The notes: generated by a model not told the origin, from the sequence alone. DNA of 64,000 nt from Risungbinella massiliensis (GCF_000942395.1 NZ_LN812102.1:279358-343357), one strand, 5' to 3'; shown: positions 8,366 through 17,903, counted from the stretch's first letter. Numbers and translations: made by a program.

Positions 8366-9001
8366 ATGAACAAACTCTCACAAAGGCAGCAATTAATCTT
8401 AGATTACATAAAAAAAGAAGTCCAAGCCAAAGGCTATCCACCCTCTGTTAGAGAGATTGGCGAAGCAGTTGGTTTAGCTTCTAGCTCCACCGTACATGGA
8501 CATCTATCTCGTTTGGAAAAAAAGGGATATATTCGTCGGGACCCTACGAAACCAAGAGCAATTGAACTACTATTCAAAGAATCTGGCATCGAAGAGAACA
8601 AGGGACAACATCCCCAAGACACGATGATGGTTCCAATCTTAGGAAAAGTAACCGCAGGTGAACCAATTACTGCAATCGAAAACATCGAGGAATATTATCC
8701 ACTTCCGAAGCGTATGGTAGGAAATCATGATACGGTTTTTCTTCTCGCAATCCAAGGGGAAAGTATGATCAACGCTGGTATAATGAATGGTGATTATGTT
8801 GTGGTACGCAAACAAAACAATGCAGATAATGGTGACATTGTCGTTGCCATGACTCACGAAGGAGAAGCTACTGTAAAACGCTTTTACAAAGAAAAAGATC
8901 ATATCCGCTTACAACCTGAAAATGATCAAATGACTCCCATTCGTCTACCCCAAGTAACCGTATTAGGCAAAGTAGTCAGCCTAATTCGTGAAATTGTCTA
9001 G
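8366..9001 (+). CDS. lexA: LexA, SOS-response repressor and self-cleaving protease
   Basis: 211 residues. The winged helix-turn-helix spans about residues 1-65, with [18 protein letters not shown] as the recognition region. The Ala97-Gly98 cleavage site lies in KVTAGEP, and the catalytic pair is Ser133 (QGESM) and Lys171 (ATVKRF). RecA-DNA filaments trigger self-cleavage and release DNA-repair genes. An SOS box over its own promoter indicates autoregulation. A reductase gene follows 45 bases later on the same strand and may be read through from this promoter. Confidence 0.96.
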   Translation: MNKLSQRQQLILDYIKKEVQAKGYPPSVREIGEAVGLASSSTVHGHLSRLEKKGYIRRDPTKPRAIELLFKESGIEENKGQHPQDTMMVPILGKVTAGEPITAIENIEEYYPLPKRMVGNHDTVFLLAIQGESMINAGIMNGDYVVVRKQNNADNGDIVVAMTHEGEATVKRFYKEKDHIRLQPENDQMTPIRLPQVTVLGKVVSLIREIV

Positions 9002-9045
9002 TTGACCGATTTTATATCTAGAATTTATAGATGTAGGAGTTTTAT

Positions 9046-9744
9046 ATGGCTAGAAAAAAAGCGCTCGTATTAGGTGCCACTGGTCTCATTGGGAAACATT
9101 TAGTGGAGTTCCTCCTCTACAATCCCATCTATGACACTGTACGAGTATTGACCCGCAAACCGTTAGAACTAGATCATCCTCAGCTAGAACAACACATTAT
9201 TTCTTTTGATCAGCTCGCAGATCATGCTGATTACTTCCAAGTGGATGAAGTTTTTTGCTGTCTAGGAACTACCATGAAGAAAGCACAATCCAAACAAAAT
9301 TTTCGGAAGGTAGACTACCACTATCCTCTGGAAGCTGCCAAAATCGCAAAGCAACAGGAGTGCACGCAATTTGTAGTTGTCACTTCAATGGGTGCAAATC
9401 CCAAAAGCTTCTTTTTCTATAGCAAAGTAAAAGGTGAGCTAGAGCAAGCCCTGCAACAGCTCTCCTTTCCCATGCTCCATATCTTCCGTCCCTCCCTACT
9501 GTTAGGTGAACGTGAAGAGTTCCGAATGGGAGAGCAATCGGCTGAGTTCCTGAGTAGGTTTACCTCTTTCCTATTACAAGGAATGCTTCGAAAATACCAT
9601 CCGATTGAAGCAAAAGTAGTTGCAGAAGCAATGTCTAAAATTGCAAGTTTCAATATAAAAGGAACCTATATCTACTCCTCTGATGAAATTGAACGGATTG
9701 TAGAAGAAAACTATAAACCCACTGAAAAACCTGCTATCAAGTGA
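9046..9744 (+). CDS. NAD(P)-binding Rossmann-fold oxidoreductase (HTATIP2/NmrA-like)
   Basis: 232 residues of the atypical short-chain dehydrogenase type. The N-terminal GATGLIGKHL nucleotide-binding loop, FCCLGTT in the middle and YSKVKGELE as the YxxxK-like element agree with the HTATIP2/YwnB-like family, members of which are redox enzymes or redox sensors of unclear substrate. GTAGGAG precedes the ATG. It sits 45 bases behind lexA, so it may be part of the SOS unit, although no function in DNA repair is known. The stop codon lies inside the following terminator stem. Confidence 0.8.
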   Translation: MARKKALVLGATGLIGKHLVEFLLYNPIYDTVRVLTRKPLELDHPQLEQHIISFDQLADHADYFQVDEVFCCLGTTMKKAQSKQNFRKVDYHYPLEAAKIAKQQECTQFVVVTSMGANPKSFFFYSKVKGELEQALQQLSFPMLHIFRPSLLLGEREEFRMGEQSAEFLSRFTSFLLQGMLRKYHPIEAKVVAEAMSKIASFNIKGTYIYSSDEIERIVEENYKPTEKPAIK

Positions 9745-9756
9745 TAGCAGGTTTTT
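9725..9756 (+). terminator. Terminator overlapping the end of the reductase gene
   Basis: A 15-bp perfect stem (AAAAACCTGCTATCA and complement) has a 2-base loop spacing and a closing T run. Its left arm is coding sequence. Confidence 0.88.
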
Positions 9757-9789
9757 GGTTGTACTTTTTTGTTGAAATAAAACTCACTA

Positions 9790-10233
9790 TTAATACTCTA
9801 ACACTACAAATTCATTATTTTGCATGCCTACCTTATATAATCTATCAAAACCCTCTCCATAACTAGGTGGCTCTAACTTCTTTAGTGTACTCTTAATGCC
9901 AACTAGCGGAATATTGGCTTTGCCCATTCTTTTGCTATTTCGTTCCACTGACCCATGAAAATCAGGCTCAAAATAGTAACCGATCACTTGAAACTCATGT
10001 TCTCTCGATAGATCAATATATTTCTTGCGATCCTCTATTGTCACATTGGTATTGTCTATTACGACGGCTTGTTTGGCAGTTAGACAAGCATGAAACAAAA
10101 GCTTTTCACGGTGTCTAGTCTTTAGCATATCTAGATTAATCCGTATATGAGTTTGAAAAAACTGTTTTTGATAGAAGGTCGACTTACCTGATGCTTGAAT
10201 TCCTACAAAAATGACTGTCTCTATTGGTTTCAC
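9790..10233 (-). CDS. P-loop polynucleotide-kinase-like protein
   Basis: 147 residues with Walker A GIQASGKST at residues 11-19, the nucleoside-kinase-type LDMLKTR stretch near 35, and VVIDNTNVT plus a following basic helix near 58-70. The DNTN motif is typical of T4-Pnk/PNKP-type 5'-kinases. It starts with GTG at the base immediately after the Thg1-like gene stop (TAGGTG), so the two genes are translationally coupled. A 5'-kinase fits an RNA end-healing step beside a Thg1-like polymerase (inference). It could alternatively phosphorylate another small substrate. Confidence 0.78.
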   Translation of the reverse strand: MKPIETVIFVGIQASGKSTFYQKQFFQTHIRINLDMLKTRHREKLLFHACLTAKQAVVIDNTNVTIEDRKKYIDLSREHEFQVIGYYFEPDFHGSVERNSKRMGKANIPLVGIKSTLKKLEPPSYGEGFDRLYKVGMQNNEFVVLEY

Positions 10234-10974
10234 CTACTCTGAAAAACTTCGATTTACAAACCGGTCAATGTACTCTCTCTTTTTAGAGAAAATGGGAGTT
10301 TCGTGATCTACTATCCATTTTTTACGAACTACTTCATTTTTTATGTACTCCTGTTTTACAATACAAACTCCTCTTTTTTTCCAGATAGGTAGGTCATTCC
10401 AATTCAATTGCTTTTCTAGCATCAGTTTATCTTGTAGCTGTTTTCCATTTAATCCTGCCAAATCTCGATGAGTGAACTGGCTTTGCGCTAACATCGAGAT
10501 ACTATTTTTCGTTGCATCCAACTGTCGCCATAGAAAGTAATTGGTAACCTCATCTTGTGGTAATACCCAAGCACGACAATCGAACGTGGCAAGAAGTTGA
10601 TCTGGAATCTGCTGTCTCATTAGTTCATTAAACTTAGCAGTAGCTAACGAGGTTGCAACTGATACAATCTTCTGCAAATTATTTTGAAACCATGCCTCTG
10701 TTGTCAGCTTATCATCATTGGTTAATAAGATGGATATTTCATCACTCTGATGATAAACCAACTTACAGCCCATGATCTCTTTGGCAAGGAACTTACCCGT
10801 TTCCCAGAATACTTGAGCTAACCTCTGATCAAAAGGTTTATCTAACCTTTTTGTATAAGTATGAAAATGACAACCATCGATCCTTATGATCACTGGCAAT
10901 CTTCTGGGAAGATGGGTTCGGAAAGCATTTTCATACGTTTTCATCCGATCTCCAAAACGATCACTTTTTTTCAT
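10234..10974 (-). CDS. Thg1-like protein (tRNA 3'-5' polymerase / tRNA-His guanylyltransferase family)
   Basis: 246 residues from the chosen ATG; AAAAGGGG lies seven bases before it, whereas an in-frame ATG 21 bases further upstream has only a weak site. Family hallmarks are RIDGCHFH near residue 35 with the first metal Asp, and YHQSDEISILL with the second metal Asp and Glu. Thg1 enzymes add nucleotides at RNA 5' ends; bacterial Thg1-like proteins are known to repair 5'-truncated tRNAs by templated 3'-5' addition. The abutting kinase gene supports an RNA-repair role (inference). Confidence 0.88.
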   Translation of the reverse strand: MKKSDRFGDRMKTYENAFRTHLPRRLPVIIRIDGCHFHTYTKRLDKPFDQRLAQVFWETGKFLAKEIMGCKLVYHQSDEISILLTNDDKLTTEAWFQNNLQKIVSVATSLATAKFNELMRQQIPDQLLATFDCRAWVLPQDEVTNYFLWRQLDATKNSISMLAQSQFTHRDLAGLNGKQLQDKLMLEKQLNWNDLPIWKKRGVCIVKQEYIKNEVVRKKWIVDHETPIFSKKREYIDRFVNRSFSE

Positions 10975-11178
10975 TGTGGATCCCCTTTTCGCCATCCCAT
11001 TATAAAAATCAAATATTCTTATAGAATATTATTCTCTTACAAACATTGTTTGTCTAGGTTAGGTAATTCTAAACTAAAGAACCTCCTTTTCAATTAAATA
11101 GTCTAGTTATGTTTGGCTATAATGAAGGAGAGAGTCAATTCATGTGAGTATTGAACCACTTACCTAAGGAGTGTAATC

Positions 11179-11634
11179 GTGAGTTTACCATACACGATTG
11201 ACATCGAAGCACCAATTGAGATCGCATTTCATTGTGTAAATGATATAGAAAAGATAAAGATTTGGATGCCAGAATTAGTCCGTACTGATTATATAGGAGA
11301 TTATGATAAAGAAAATCCAGTAGGAACAAAATTCACCCAAAAATTAAAAGAAGGGGGACGAGTAGTGGGCTATGCGGGAGAAATCCTAGCATACGATAAA
11401 CCGCGCTTATTAGGGATTAGGATTGGCAACACTATGTTTCAAGTGGAGGTATATTACCGATTTGAGCCTATCACGACAGGAACAAGACTTTGTTACGAAT
11501 GTAACCTCTTCTATCAAAATTGGTTAGCTCAAACCATCGGTAAACTATTTGAATGGCTTAACCGAAGAATTCTTACAAAACAGTTGAACGCTTTGAAGCA
11601 ATTAGCTGAAAAGGAAAGTAAGTCTATTATATAA
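11179..11634 (+). CDS. SRPBCC/polyketide-cyclase-fold protein
   Basis: 151 residues of the START/Bet v1 superfamily. Recognisable features are the opening IDIEAPIEIAFHCVNDIEKIKIW, the glycine-rich turn GTKFTQKL and the long C-terminal helix that ends the domain. These proteins bind hydrophobic ligands in a deep pocket; no catalytic residues can be assigned. Translation starts at GTG with AAGGAG nine bases upstream. It stands alone between the divergent Thg1-like gene and the PTS gene, and nothing in the context indicates a ligand. Confidence 0.8.
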   Translation: MSLPYTIDIEAPIEIAFHCVNDIEKIKIWMPELVRTDYIGDYDKENPVGTKFTQKLKEGGRVVGYAGEILAYDKPRLLGIRIGNTMFQVEVYYRFEPITTGTRLCYECNLFYQNWLAQTIGKLFEWLNRRILTKQLNALKQLAEKESKSII

Positions 11635-11745
11635 AGCACTATTTTTTTACATAACAAGAAATTGCTATCTATTCAAATGAAATGACATTCGATAAGATAT
11701 AGTAGACTTCATTCGTTTTTTTGACAAAATTATAGGAGGGATAAA

Positions 11746-13233
11746 ATGAGTGAAGCAGTAAAATCTGAAAAAGGCCAAAACAAGATTTTAGGATTTTTAC
11801 AAACATTAGGTCGTTCCTTAATGTTACCGATTGCGGTATTACCTGCAGCGGGTATTTTACTTCGTGTTGGGGATCTATTATCTAATAAAAGTTATTTTGA
11901 TCCTAGTAGTGTCTGGTATATTTTAGGGCAAATTTTCGCAAAAGGTGCCGGTGCTATTTTTGATAATCTAGATCTCTTATTTGCCGTAGGGGTGGCCCTT
12001 GGACTAACAGCGAATGCAGGAGCTGCAGGGCTTGCAGCAGTAGTAGGTTTGTTAGTTCTAAAAAATATTTTAACTTTATCTGAAACATTAGCAGTTACTG
12101 GAGAACCACTAGAATTAAACACAGGTGTACTTGGTGGAATCGTCATTGGTGCTGTTGCTGCCGCTCTGTATAAAAAATACCACGATATTAAATTGCCTGA
12201 TTGGTTACAGTTCTTTGGAGGCAAACGTTTCGTCCCTTTGATCACTTCTTTGGTAACCGTTTTCATCGGAGTTATCTTCTTATTTATTTGGGGATTTGTC
12301 CAAGAGGCAATTCAAGCTGGTGGGAATTGGATCGTCGCACAAGGTGGTATTGGTTACTTCATTTATGGAGTAGCAAACCGTCTCTTAATTCCATTCGGAT
12401 TACATCACATCATTAATACGTTTGTGTGGTTCAACCTAGGTGAGTTTATTACTGAAACTGGTAGTGTTGTCACTGGAGATATCACTCGTTTCTTAAATGG
12501 TGACCCAACAGCTGGGGTTTTCCAAACCGGTTTCTTCCCAATCCTCATGTTTGGTCTGCCTGCTGCATGTCTTGCAATGATTCACGAAGCGAAGCCAGAA
12601 AACCGCAAAGCAATTAGTGGAGTATTGATCAGTGCGGCTCTGACAGCATTCTTGACTGGGATCACCGAGCCTATTGAGTTCTCCTTTATGTTCCTGGCAC
12701 CAGTCTTATACTTAATTCATGCTGTCTTGACTGGAATCTCCATGGCTTTAGTAAATGCGTTAGGAATCCACCATGGATTCGCCTTTTCGGCTGGATTCAT
12801 CGACTTTGCGCTAAATGCTCCATTAGCACAGAAGCTTCCATTACTTATTGGAATTGGTCTTGCCTTTGCGGTCATTTATTACTTCCTGTTCCGTTTCTTC
12901 ATCCGAATCATGAACCTAAAAACACCAGGACGTGAAGATACCGTAGAAACAGAAGGAGAAAAAGAAGAGACAAAAGAAACCAAAATAACGGATTCCGCTG
13001 AGAGCCATCCGCAACAAGTGCTTGATGCAGTTGGTGGGAAAGAAAACATTGTAACGTTAGATGCTTGTACGACTAGGTTGCGTTTGACCGTCAAAGATGG
13101 CTCAAAAGTGAATGAGAAAAAGTTAAAAGATCTTGGTGCATTTGGTGTCATTAAGATAGGAGAAGGAAACTACCAAGCGGTCTTTGGAGCAAAGGCAGAA
13201 CTTCTAAAAGATCAAATGTCCAAACTTCTCTAA
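11746..13233 (+). CDS. PTS sugar transporter EIICB (N-acetylglucosamine/glucose class)
   Basis: 495 residues. The EIIC membrane domain (about 10-400) begins with LGRSLMLPIAVLPAAG, the signature of the glucose/GlcNAc class, and contains the GITEPIEF substrate loop. An acidic/charged linker leads to the EIIB domain, with phosphorylated Cys441 in DACTTRLR. EIIA is absent and would be supplied in trans. The sequence is closer to NagE/NagP than to PtsG in my reading, so GlcNAc is the more likely sugar. GGAGGG precedes the ATG. No regulator gene is adjacent and I could not identify an operator. Confidence 0.88.
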   Translation: MSEAVKSEKGQNKILGFLQTLGRSLMLPIAVLPAAGILLRVGDLLSNKSYFDPSSVWYILGQIFAKGAGAIFDNLDLLFAVGVALGLTANAGAAGLAAVVGLLVLKNILTLSETLAVTGEPLELNTGVLGGIVIGAVAAALYKKYHDIKLPDWLQFFGGKRFVPLITSLVTVFIGVIFLFIWGFVQEAIQAGGNWIVAQGGIGYFIYGVANRLLIPFGLHHIINTFVWFNLGEFITETGSVVTGDITRFLNGDPTAGVFQTGFFPILMFGLPAACLAMIHEAKPENRKAISGVLISAALTAFLTGITEPIEFSFMFLAPVLYLIHAVLTGISMALVNALGIHHGFAFSAGFIDFALNAPLAQKLPLLIGIGLAFAVIYYFLFRFFIRIMNLKTPGREDTVETEGEKEETKETKITDSAESHPQQVLDAVGGKENIVTLDACTTRLRLTVKDGSKVNEKKLKDLGAFGVIKIGEGNYQAVFGAKAELLKDQMSKLL

Positions 13234-13251
13234 GTAGATATTTAATAAAAC

Positions 13252-13293
13252 AAAACCAGCGTCTTTAACCAGAAACGGTAGACGCTGGTTTTT
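13252..13293. terminator. Terminator after the PTS gene
   Basis: A 13-bp stem (AAAACCAGCGTCT with AGACGCTGGTTTT) ends in a T run. A-rich bases on the other side mean that it may serve the convergent dioxygenase gene too. Confidence 0.85.
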
Positions 13294-13306
13294 CTTTAGA
13301 GTAGAT

Positions 13307-14071
13307 CTAAAACTCCATACAAAGATAACTTAATGTCCCCAAGTCATAATCACGGTATATCACTTCAGGGGTGTCTTTTCTTCCACTTCCCATTGCGATA
13401 AATAGAGGCACAAAATGTTCAGCTCTTGGAACTGCTGTTGTAGCATGTGGAGCGAACTTTTGATATTGGAAGAGAGCTTCCTGGTTCTTGTTTTGAATCT
13501 GCTCCATTAACCAATCATCAAATTCCACTGCCCATGGTTCAGGTGTTTTTTGTCCCCAATGAATCATTCGCAAGTTATGAACGGTAACTCCACTTCCGAT
13601 GACTAAAATGTCATCTTCTCCTAGCCCTTGAAGAACTTCCCCAATTTGAAACTGCTCTTTAGGAGATAAAAAAGGATTTACGGAGAGCTGAATAACAGGG
13701 ATCTCCCCATCAGGATACATATGCTTCAATAGTGTCCATGATCCGTGATCCAATCCTCTCGTAAAATCTTGTTTTATAGCGATTCCGTATTGCTCAAATT
13801 TCTGCTGAAGCTTTGAGGCTATGGAACTAGAACCTTTGGCTGGATATTGCACCTGATATAACTCTTCAGGAAATCCATAAAAATCGTATATCGTTTCGTA
13901 GACCTCATCAGAAGAGCTAATAGTTAAGATCTCACTTTCCCAATGGGCTGTAAAAATAACAATCGCTTTTGGTTGTATTCTCTTCCCTAACTGACTCAAA
14001 AACTCCGTGTATTCATTATCTTCGATCGCAGTCATAGGTGATCCATGAGCCAAAAACAAAGAGGGAACCAT
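13307..14071 (-). CDS. DODA-type class III extradiol ring-cleavage dioxygenase (YgiD-like)
   Basis: 254 residues of the LigB superfamily. Candidate metal ligands are His in FLAHGSPM (residue 9), AHWES near 44, GSGVTVHNLR near 165 and the C-terminal PRAEHFVPL near 220; this set matches 4,5-DOPA-extradiol dioxygenase/YgiD proteins. They use Fe(II) or Zn(II) and open catechol-like rings; the natural substrate in bacteria is uncertain. The ATG has AGGAG upstream. Monocistronic, convergent with the PTS gene. Confidence 0.88.
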   Translation of the reverse strand: MVPSLFLAHGSPMTAIEDNEYTEFLSQLGKRIQPKAIVIFTAHWESEILTISSSDEVYETIYDFYGFPEELYQVQYPAKGSSSIASKLQQKFEQYGIAIKQDFTRGLDHGSWTLLKHMYPDGEIPVIQLSVNPFLSPKEQFQIGEVLQGLGEDDILVIGSGVTVHNLRMIHWGQKTPEPWAVEFDDWLMEQIQNKNQEALFQYQKFAPHATTAVPRAEHFVPLFIAMGSGRKDTPEVIYRDYDLGTLSYLCMEF

Positions 14072-14235
14072 CTCTACTCCTCCAAATGAATATATTTTCT
14101 AAAACCATAAATTTATTATACAAAAAGTTAGCTACTAACTGTTAGTTAGTATTTTATTTCTACTCTCTATTTCTTCACTCTAGGTATATCACCCGAATAA
14201 GATAGACGAATACCATATGGAAGGGTGACCAGGGC

Positions 14236-14982
14236 TTGTACCAGAATCCCTATAAAGCTTGGAAGCGACAAACCTCACCACCAGCCAGAAATCAATATTC
14301 TGTTATAGACCAAAAAGTAGGCGATGTAACAGGAGATCACGTACCAGATATTGTTTCCTTAATCGGAACATCCAGTCCCTCTGGCCCATTCATACAAAAC
14401 GTGACAATTATCGTTCAAGATGGAAGAACACGGCAATCATACCCGATACATCTTCCAACCAACTCAGGTTATGGGCCCACTCTATTTCTAGGTGACTTTA
14501 CAGGAGATCGAGTGAACGATATTCTCGTTCGAATGGATTCGGGAGGGTCAGGTGGATTCACCTATGATTATATTTTTTCGTTTGTCAATCACCAGACTAA
14601 AATGCTATTTAATTATGAACAGTTTAATAAAGAAACTTCCTATGAGGTAGATTATCTCGATCACTATCGAGTAAGGGTTCGTAATATAACCAAAAACCAA
14701 TCGTTAGTATTAGATATCACTTGGAAAGGACCTGAATATTTATCTGAGATATACAACCAAAATGGAACACTCAAAGCACCGATCAAGGGATGGGTGAATG
14801 CGTTAGGTGGTCTCTATCCAGTAGATTATAATCGGGATGGTATAAATGAGCTGTTAGCTTATCAGCGAGTCGTCGGAAGGTATAACGCAGATGGTCTAGG
14901 CGACTTACTTACCGTTTTGAATTGGAATAAGTCGCAATTTGTTCCCGCTAGACAAGAAATCGCAGTGCCTTTTGGGAGTTAG
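14236..14982 (+). CDS. FG-GAP/VCBS-repeat-like protein
   Basis: 248 residues with three calcium-loop-like motifs: DVTGDHVPDI near residue 30, DFTGDRVNDI near 90 and DYNRDGINEL near 200. These resemble the D-x-D/N-x-D-G loops of FG-GAP or VCBS beta-propeller repeats. There is no signal peptide or membrane segment, so secretion is not evident. The likely start is a TTG preceded by an AGGGTGACCAGGG stretch; no ATG is available near the front of the frame. The role is unknown, and the number of blades is too small for a full propeller. Confidence 0.65.
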   Translation: MYQNPYKAWKRQTSPPARNQYSVIDQKVGDVTGDHVPDIVSLIGTSSPSGPFIQNVTIIVQDGRTRQSYPIHLPTNSGYGPTLFLGDFTGDRVNDILVRMDSGGSGGFTYDYIFSFVNHQTKMLFNYEQFNKETSYEVDYLDHYRVRVRNITKNQSLVLDITWKGPEYLSEIYNQNGTLKAPIKGWVNALGGLYPVDYNRDGINELLAYQRVVGRYNADGLGDLLTVLNWNKSQFVPARQEIAVPFGS

Positions 14983-14987
14983 AATAT

Positions 14988-15027
14988 CAAAAGTAGGTCA
15001 CATCCTTTGCGATAAGACCTACTTTTG
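14988..15027. terminator. Bidirectional terminator between convergent genes
   Basis: CAAAAGTAGGTC and its exact complement form a 12-bp stem with A and T runs in the arms, lying between the stops of the FG-GAP-like gene and the exporter gene. Confidence 0.8.
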
Positions 15028-15047
15028 TCCTTTTTGATCATCCATTA

Positions 15048-16490
15048 CTAAGTTCTTCGAATAAAAAACGATAAAATAAACGCAATCACCGTCAGCCATG
15101 TAGCTACCATAAATGCATCATTAATCCCCATCACAGCCCCTGCATTAATTGCAATTGGTAACTGCGTCTTGTCTGTAGGAAGTATATGGTGTTCCATCAA
15201 TATTTCCTGGAGATGTTGGTTTCCTCTATTTGTCATGATCGATACAAAAAAAGCCATCCCAACGGCTCCTGCGATCATCCGTAAGGTATTTACCATGGCA
15301 GTCCCATATTTATTTTGACTTAGGTCCAGTTCGTTTAACCCTGCAGTAAAAATCGGCATCATCACTAACGATATTCCAAACATCCGAAAGGTGAACACTG
15401 CTAATACATAGTTAAACGATGTATCTACCTCTAATCGAGTAAGCCCAAATGTTGTAAGAATGACGATCGCCAATCCAATCACTGCTAACCACTTTGCTCC
15501 ATACTTATCAAATAATTTCCCCGTAATAGGTGACATGATTCCCATGACAATCCCACCTGGTAACAACAATAATCCTGACTGCAATGGAGAAAAACCATGA
15601 ATATTTTGCATGTATATCGGTATTAAAATCATTCCAGAAAACATGGCCATAGTCACAATGACGTTGATGATCGTAGTCAATGTAAAAATGGGATAGCGAA
15701 AGATCCGAAACTCCAGAATGGGATGTTTTACGACCAATTGGCGCCAAACAAAAAGGAAAAGACTAATTCCTCCGATGATAAACATGCTAACAACTTCCTT
15801 ACTCCCCCACCCTGAAGTTCCTGCTGTAGTAAAACCATAGAGTAACCCTCCAAATCCAATGGTAGACAATATAACACCTAACACATCTAATTTAGGGCGG
15901 CTCGTTTCGGTAACATTTTTGACTAGAAAAATAGCAATCAAAAAATCTAGGAAAGCGATCGGGAAAATAATTAAGAATAACACTCTCCAAGAATAATGCT
16001 GAATAATCCAACCTGCTAATGTTGGTCCGACAGCTGGGGCAAAATTCATCGCTACACCAAAGATCCCCATAGCAAAACCACGTCGTTCTGGTGGAAATAA
16101 TGTAAAAATGACATTTGTAATAACAGGAAACAAGATCCCAGCACCAATCGCTTGAATTACACGACCAACTAAAATGATAGAGAATTCAGGTGCAATACCA
16201 CAAATTAGAGTCCCGATCGCAAAAAAGCCCATGGAAGTAAGGTATAACGATTTAGTCGGGAATCGCTCCATTAAAAAGGCAGTGATCGGAATAACGATTC
16301 CATTTACTAACATAAAGATAGTGGTTAACCAGTTTGCTGTTGTCGCAGTAATGTGAAAATAGTTCATCATTTGCGGCAAGGCAACATTGATCAGTGTTTG
16401 ATTTAAAAATGCGACCATTGCCCCCGCAATCATGACAATAAACATAGAACGTGTACGAACCGGAAGGTTGAATGTGGTCTGAGTACTCAT
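15048..16490 (-). CDS. MFS multidrug exporter, 14-TM DHA2 (EmrB/QacA) family
   Basis: 480 residues from the ATG at 16490, which has GGGAGG at ideal spacing; the frame runs 45 codons further upstream without a ribosome site. About 14 hydrophobic helices are visible. Motif A-like ERFPTKSLYL, the DHA2 motif GRVIQAIGAG and motif C GPTLAGWI are present, so it should be a proton-driven drug exporter. It lies downstream of the LLM monooxygenase gene but is separated by a clear terminator, so it has its own promoter. Its substrate is unknown. Confidence 0.9.
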   Translation of the reverse strand: MSTQTTFNLPVRTRSMFIVMIAGAMVAFLNQTLINVALPQMMNYFHITATTANWLTTIFMLVNGIVIPITAFLMERFPTKSLYLTSMGFFAIGTLICGIAPEFSIILVGRVIQAIGAGILFPVITNVIFTLFPPERRGFAMGIFGVAMNFAPAVGPTLAGWIIQHYSWRVLFLIIFPIAFLDFLIAIFLVKNVTETSRPKLDVLGVILSTIGFGGLLYGFTTAGTSGWGSKEVVSMFIIGGISLFLFVWRQLVVKHPILEFRIFRYPIFTLTTIINVIVTMAMFSGMILIPIYMQNIHGFSPLQSGLLLLPGGIVMGIMSPITGKLFDKYGAKWLAVIGLAIVILTTFGLTRLEVDTSFNYVLAVFTFRMFGISLVMMPIFTAGLNELDLSQNKYGTAMVNTLRMIAGAVGMAFFVSIMTNRGNQHLQEILMEHHILPTDKTQLPIAINAGAVMGINDAFMVATWLTVIAFILSFFIRRT

Positions 16491-16596
16491 GAAACTATAC
16501 CTCCCGAAATAACTATTGACTCTATATATACAGCTACTAGTATGAGACTCTATGCAGAATTTAATCGACCTATCTATATTGTTGCTTAGATTAAGA

Positions 16597-16632
16597 CAAA
16601 AAAACCAGGTCTTATCAAGGAGCATAAGACCT
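16597..16632 (-). terminator. Terminator of the LLM monooxygenase gene
   Basis: On the minus strand AGGTCTTAT and ATAAGACCT form a 9-bp stem with an 8-base loop followed by GGTTTTTTTG, 28 bases after the stop codon. Confidence 0.88.
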
Positions 16633-16660
16633 AATCTTTATAGATTTACCTAATCAAAAC

Positions 16661-17686
16661 CTACTGTCCTCTCACTTCCGATACGATCTCAAAGGACCGC
16701 AAACGTGCGTGATGATCATAGATCTGAGCATTCACGATGATTTCATCCGCTCGTGTTCTATCTAAGAACAACTGTAGTTTTTCTTTTACACGATCATGAT
16801 CTCCAATAATCGAAGCACCTAACTGACGGTCAATCAGAGCCTTTTCATATTCACTCCATAACTCCTCCATGTTTTCAACAGGAGGTTGCAACTTCGCAGG
16901 CTTATTGCGGATTAAGTTCAAAAATTGTTGCTCCATCGAAGTTGCTAACCATTGAGCTTCCTTCTCACTATCTGCTGCAATAACATTTACCCCTACCATT
17001 GCATATGGTTGTTCGAGTACGTTAGATGGACGGAAATGTCGTCGATACACATCTAAGGCTATCATCGTATTTTCAGGAGAAAAATGGCTAGCAAAAGAAA
17101 AAGGTAATCCCAATTGTCCAGCTAGACGTGCACTAAAGTCACTTGACCCTAATAACCAAATCGGAACATTTAGCCCCTCACCTGGGATTGCCCTCACACG
17201 ATTGCCGATAGAAGACAATGTGGGATCAAAGTAACTACGTAGTTCCTCCAGCAATTCAGGAAAATCCTGTCCATTACTTCTTACGTCCCGTCGCAAGGCA
17301 CGTATGGTCAGTCGATCAGTCCCAGGGGCTCGACCAAGACCCAAATCAATACGCCCAGGAAATAGAGATTCGAGAGTTCCGAACTGTTCCGCTATGATCA
17401 GTGGTGCATGATTGGGAAGCATGATTCCACCAGACCCCACGCGAATTCTAGAAGTACCTGCTGCCACATGACCTATTACAACAGAAGTTGCAGAGCTAGC
17501 GATTCCTGGCATATTATGATGTTCAGCTAACCAATACCGGTTATAACCCCACTTTTCTGCATGCTGGGCTAGATCCAGCGTATTTTGCAAAGAATCGCTT
17601 ACTGTTCCACCTTCCACAATAGGAGAAAGGTCTAATACTGAAAATGGAATATCTCGTATTTGTTTTGTTGTATTATGTTCCATCAT
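16661..17686 (-). CDS. LLM-class flavin-dependent monooxygenase (MsnO8/YwcH-like)
   Basis: 341 residues of the bacterial-luciferase-like TIM-barrel family. Diagnostic pieces are [10 protein letters not shown] near residue 45, [13 protein letters not shown] near 95, and [14 protein letters not shown] near 120, all typical of the group-1 oxidoreductases that bind FMN supplied by a separate reductase. AAGGTGAAGG precedes the start region. An operator-like palindrome identical in form to one in the ArsR promoter lies 143-162 bases upstream, so ArsR probably controls this gene. No flavin reductase gene is adjacent and the substrate is unknown. Confidence 0.87.
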   Translation of the reverse strand: MMEHNTTKQIRDIPFSVLDLSPIVEGGTVSDSLQNTLDLAQHAEKWGYNRYWLAEHHNMPGIASSATSVVIGHVAAGTSRIRVGSGGIMLPNHAPLIIAEQFGTLESLFPGRIDLGLGRAPGTDRLTIRALRRDVRSNGQDFPELLEELRSYFDPTLSSIGNRVRAIPGEGLNVPIWLLGSSDFSARLAGQLGLPFSFASHFSPENTMIALDVYRRHFRPSNVLEQPYAMVGVNVIAADSEKEAQWLATSMEQQFLNLIRNKPAKLQPPVENMEELWSEYEKALIDRQLGASIIGDHDRVKEKLQLFLDRTRADEIIVNAQIYDHHARLRSFEIVSEVRGQ

Positions 17687-17828
17687 ACCTTCACCTTCTT
17701 TTCTTAAATGAATACTGAATCATTTGTTTTATCATTTAGACATGGTTTCGTCTCCTTATATTTTCTAAAAGAAGACCCCTCCATGCTTCCCGACTGAAAC
17801 GGATATATGTATGGATCAATTCATCTAT

Positions 17829-17848
17829 ATATCGATAAATACCGATAT
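17829..17848. promoter_or_regulatory. ArsR-type operator upstream of the LLM gene
   Basis: ATATCG-N8-CGATAT. The same half-sites with the same 8-base spacing occur in the promoter of the adjacent arsR gene (18215-18234). Confidence 0.6.
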
Positions 17849-17864
17849 TAGATTTAAGAAAAAG

Positions 17865-17903
17865 GACTGAGATGCTACCCAATACCGAATACCGATCTCA
17901 GTC
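17865..17903 (-). terminator. Terminator overlapping the end of the ArsR gene
   Basis: On the minus strand GACTGAGAT pairs with ATCTCAGTC around a 21-base loop and is followed by CTTTTTCTT. The left arm overlaps the stop codon. Confidence 0.7.

Noticed and set aside
14157-14235. ATG at 14215 as the start of the FG-GAP-like protein
   Set aside because: That frame meets TGA after three codons (ATG GAA GGG TGA).
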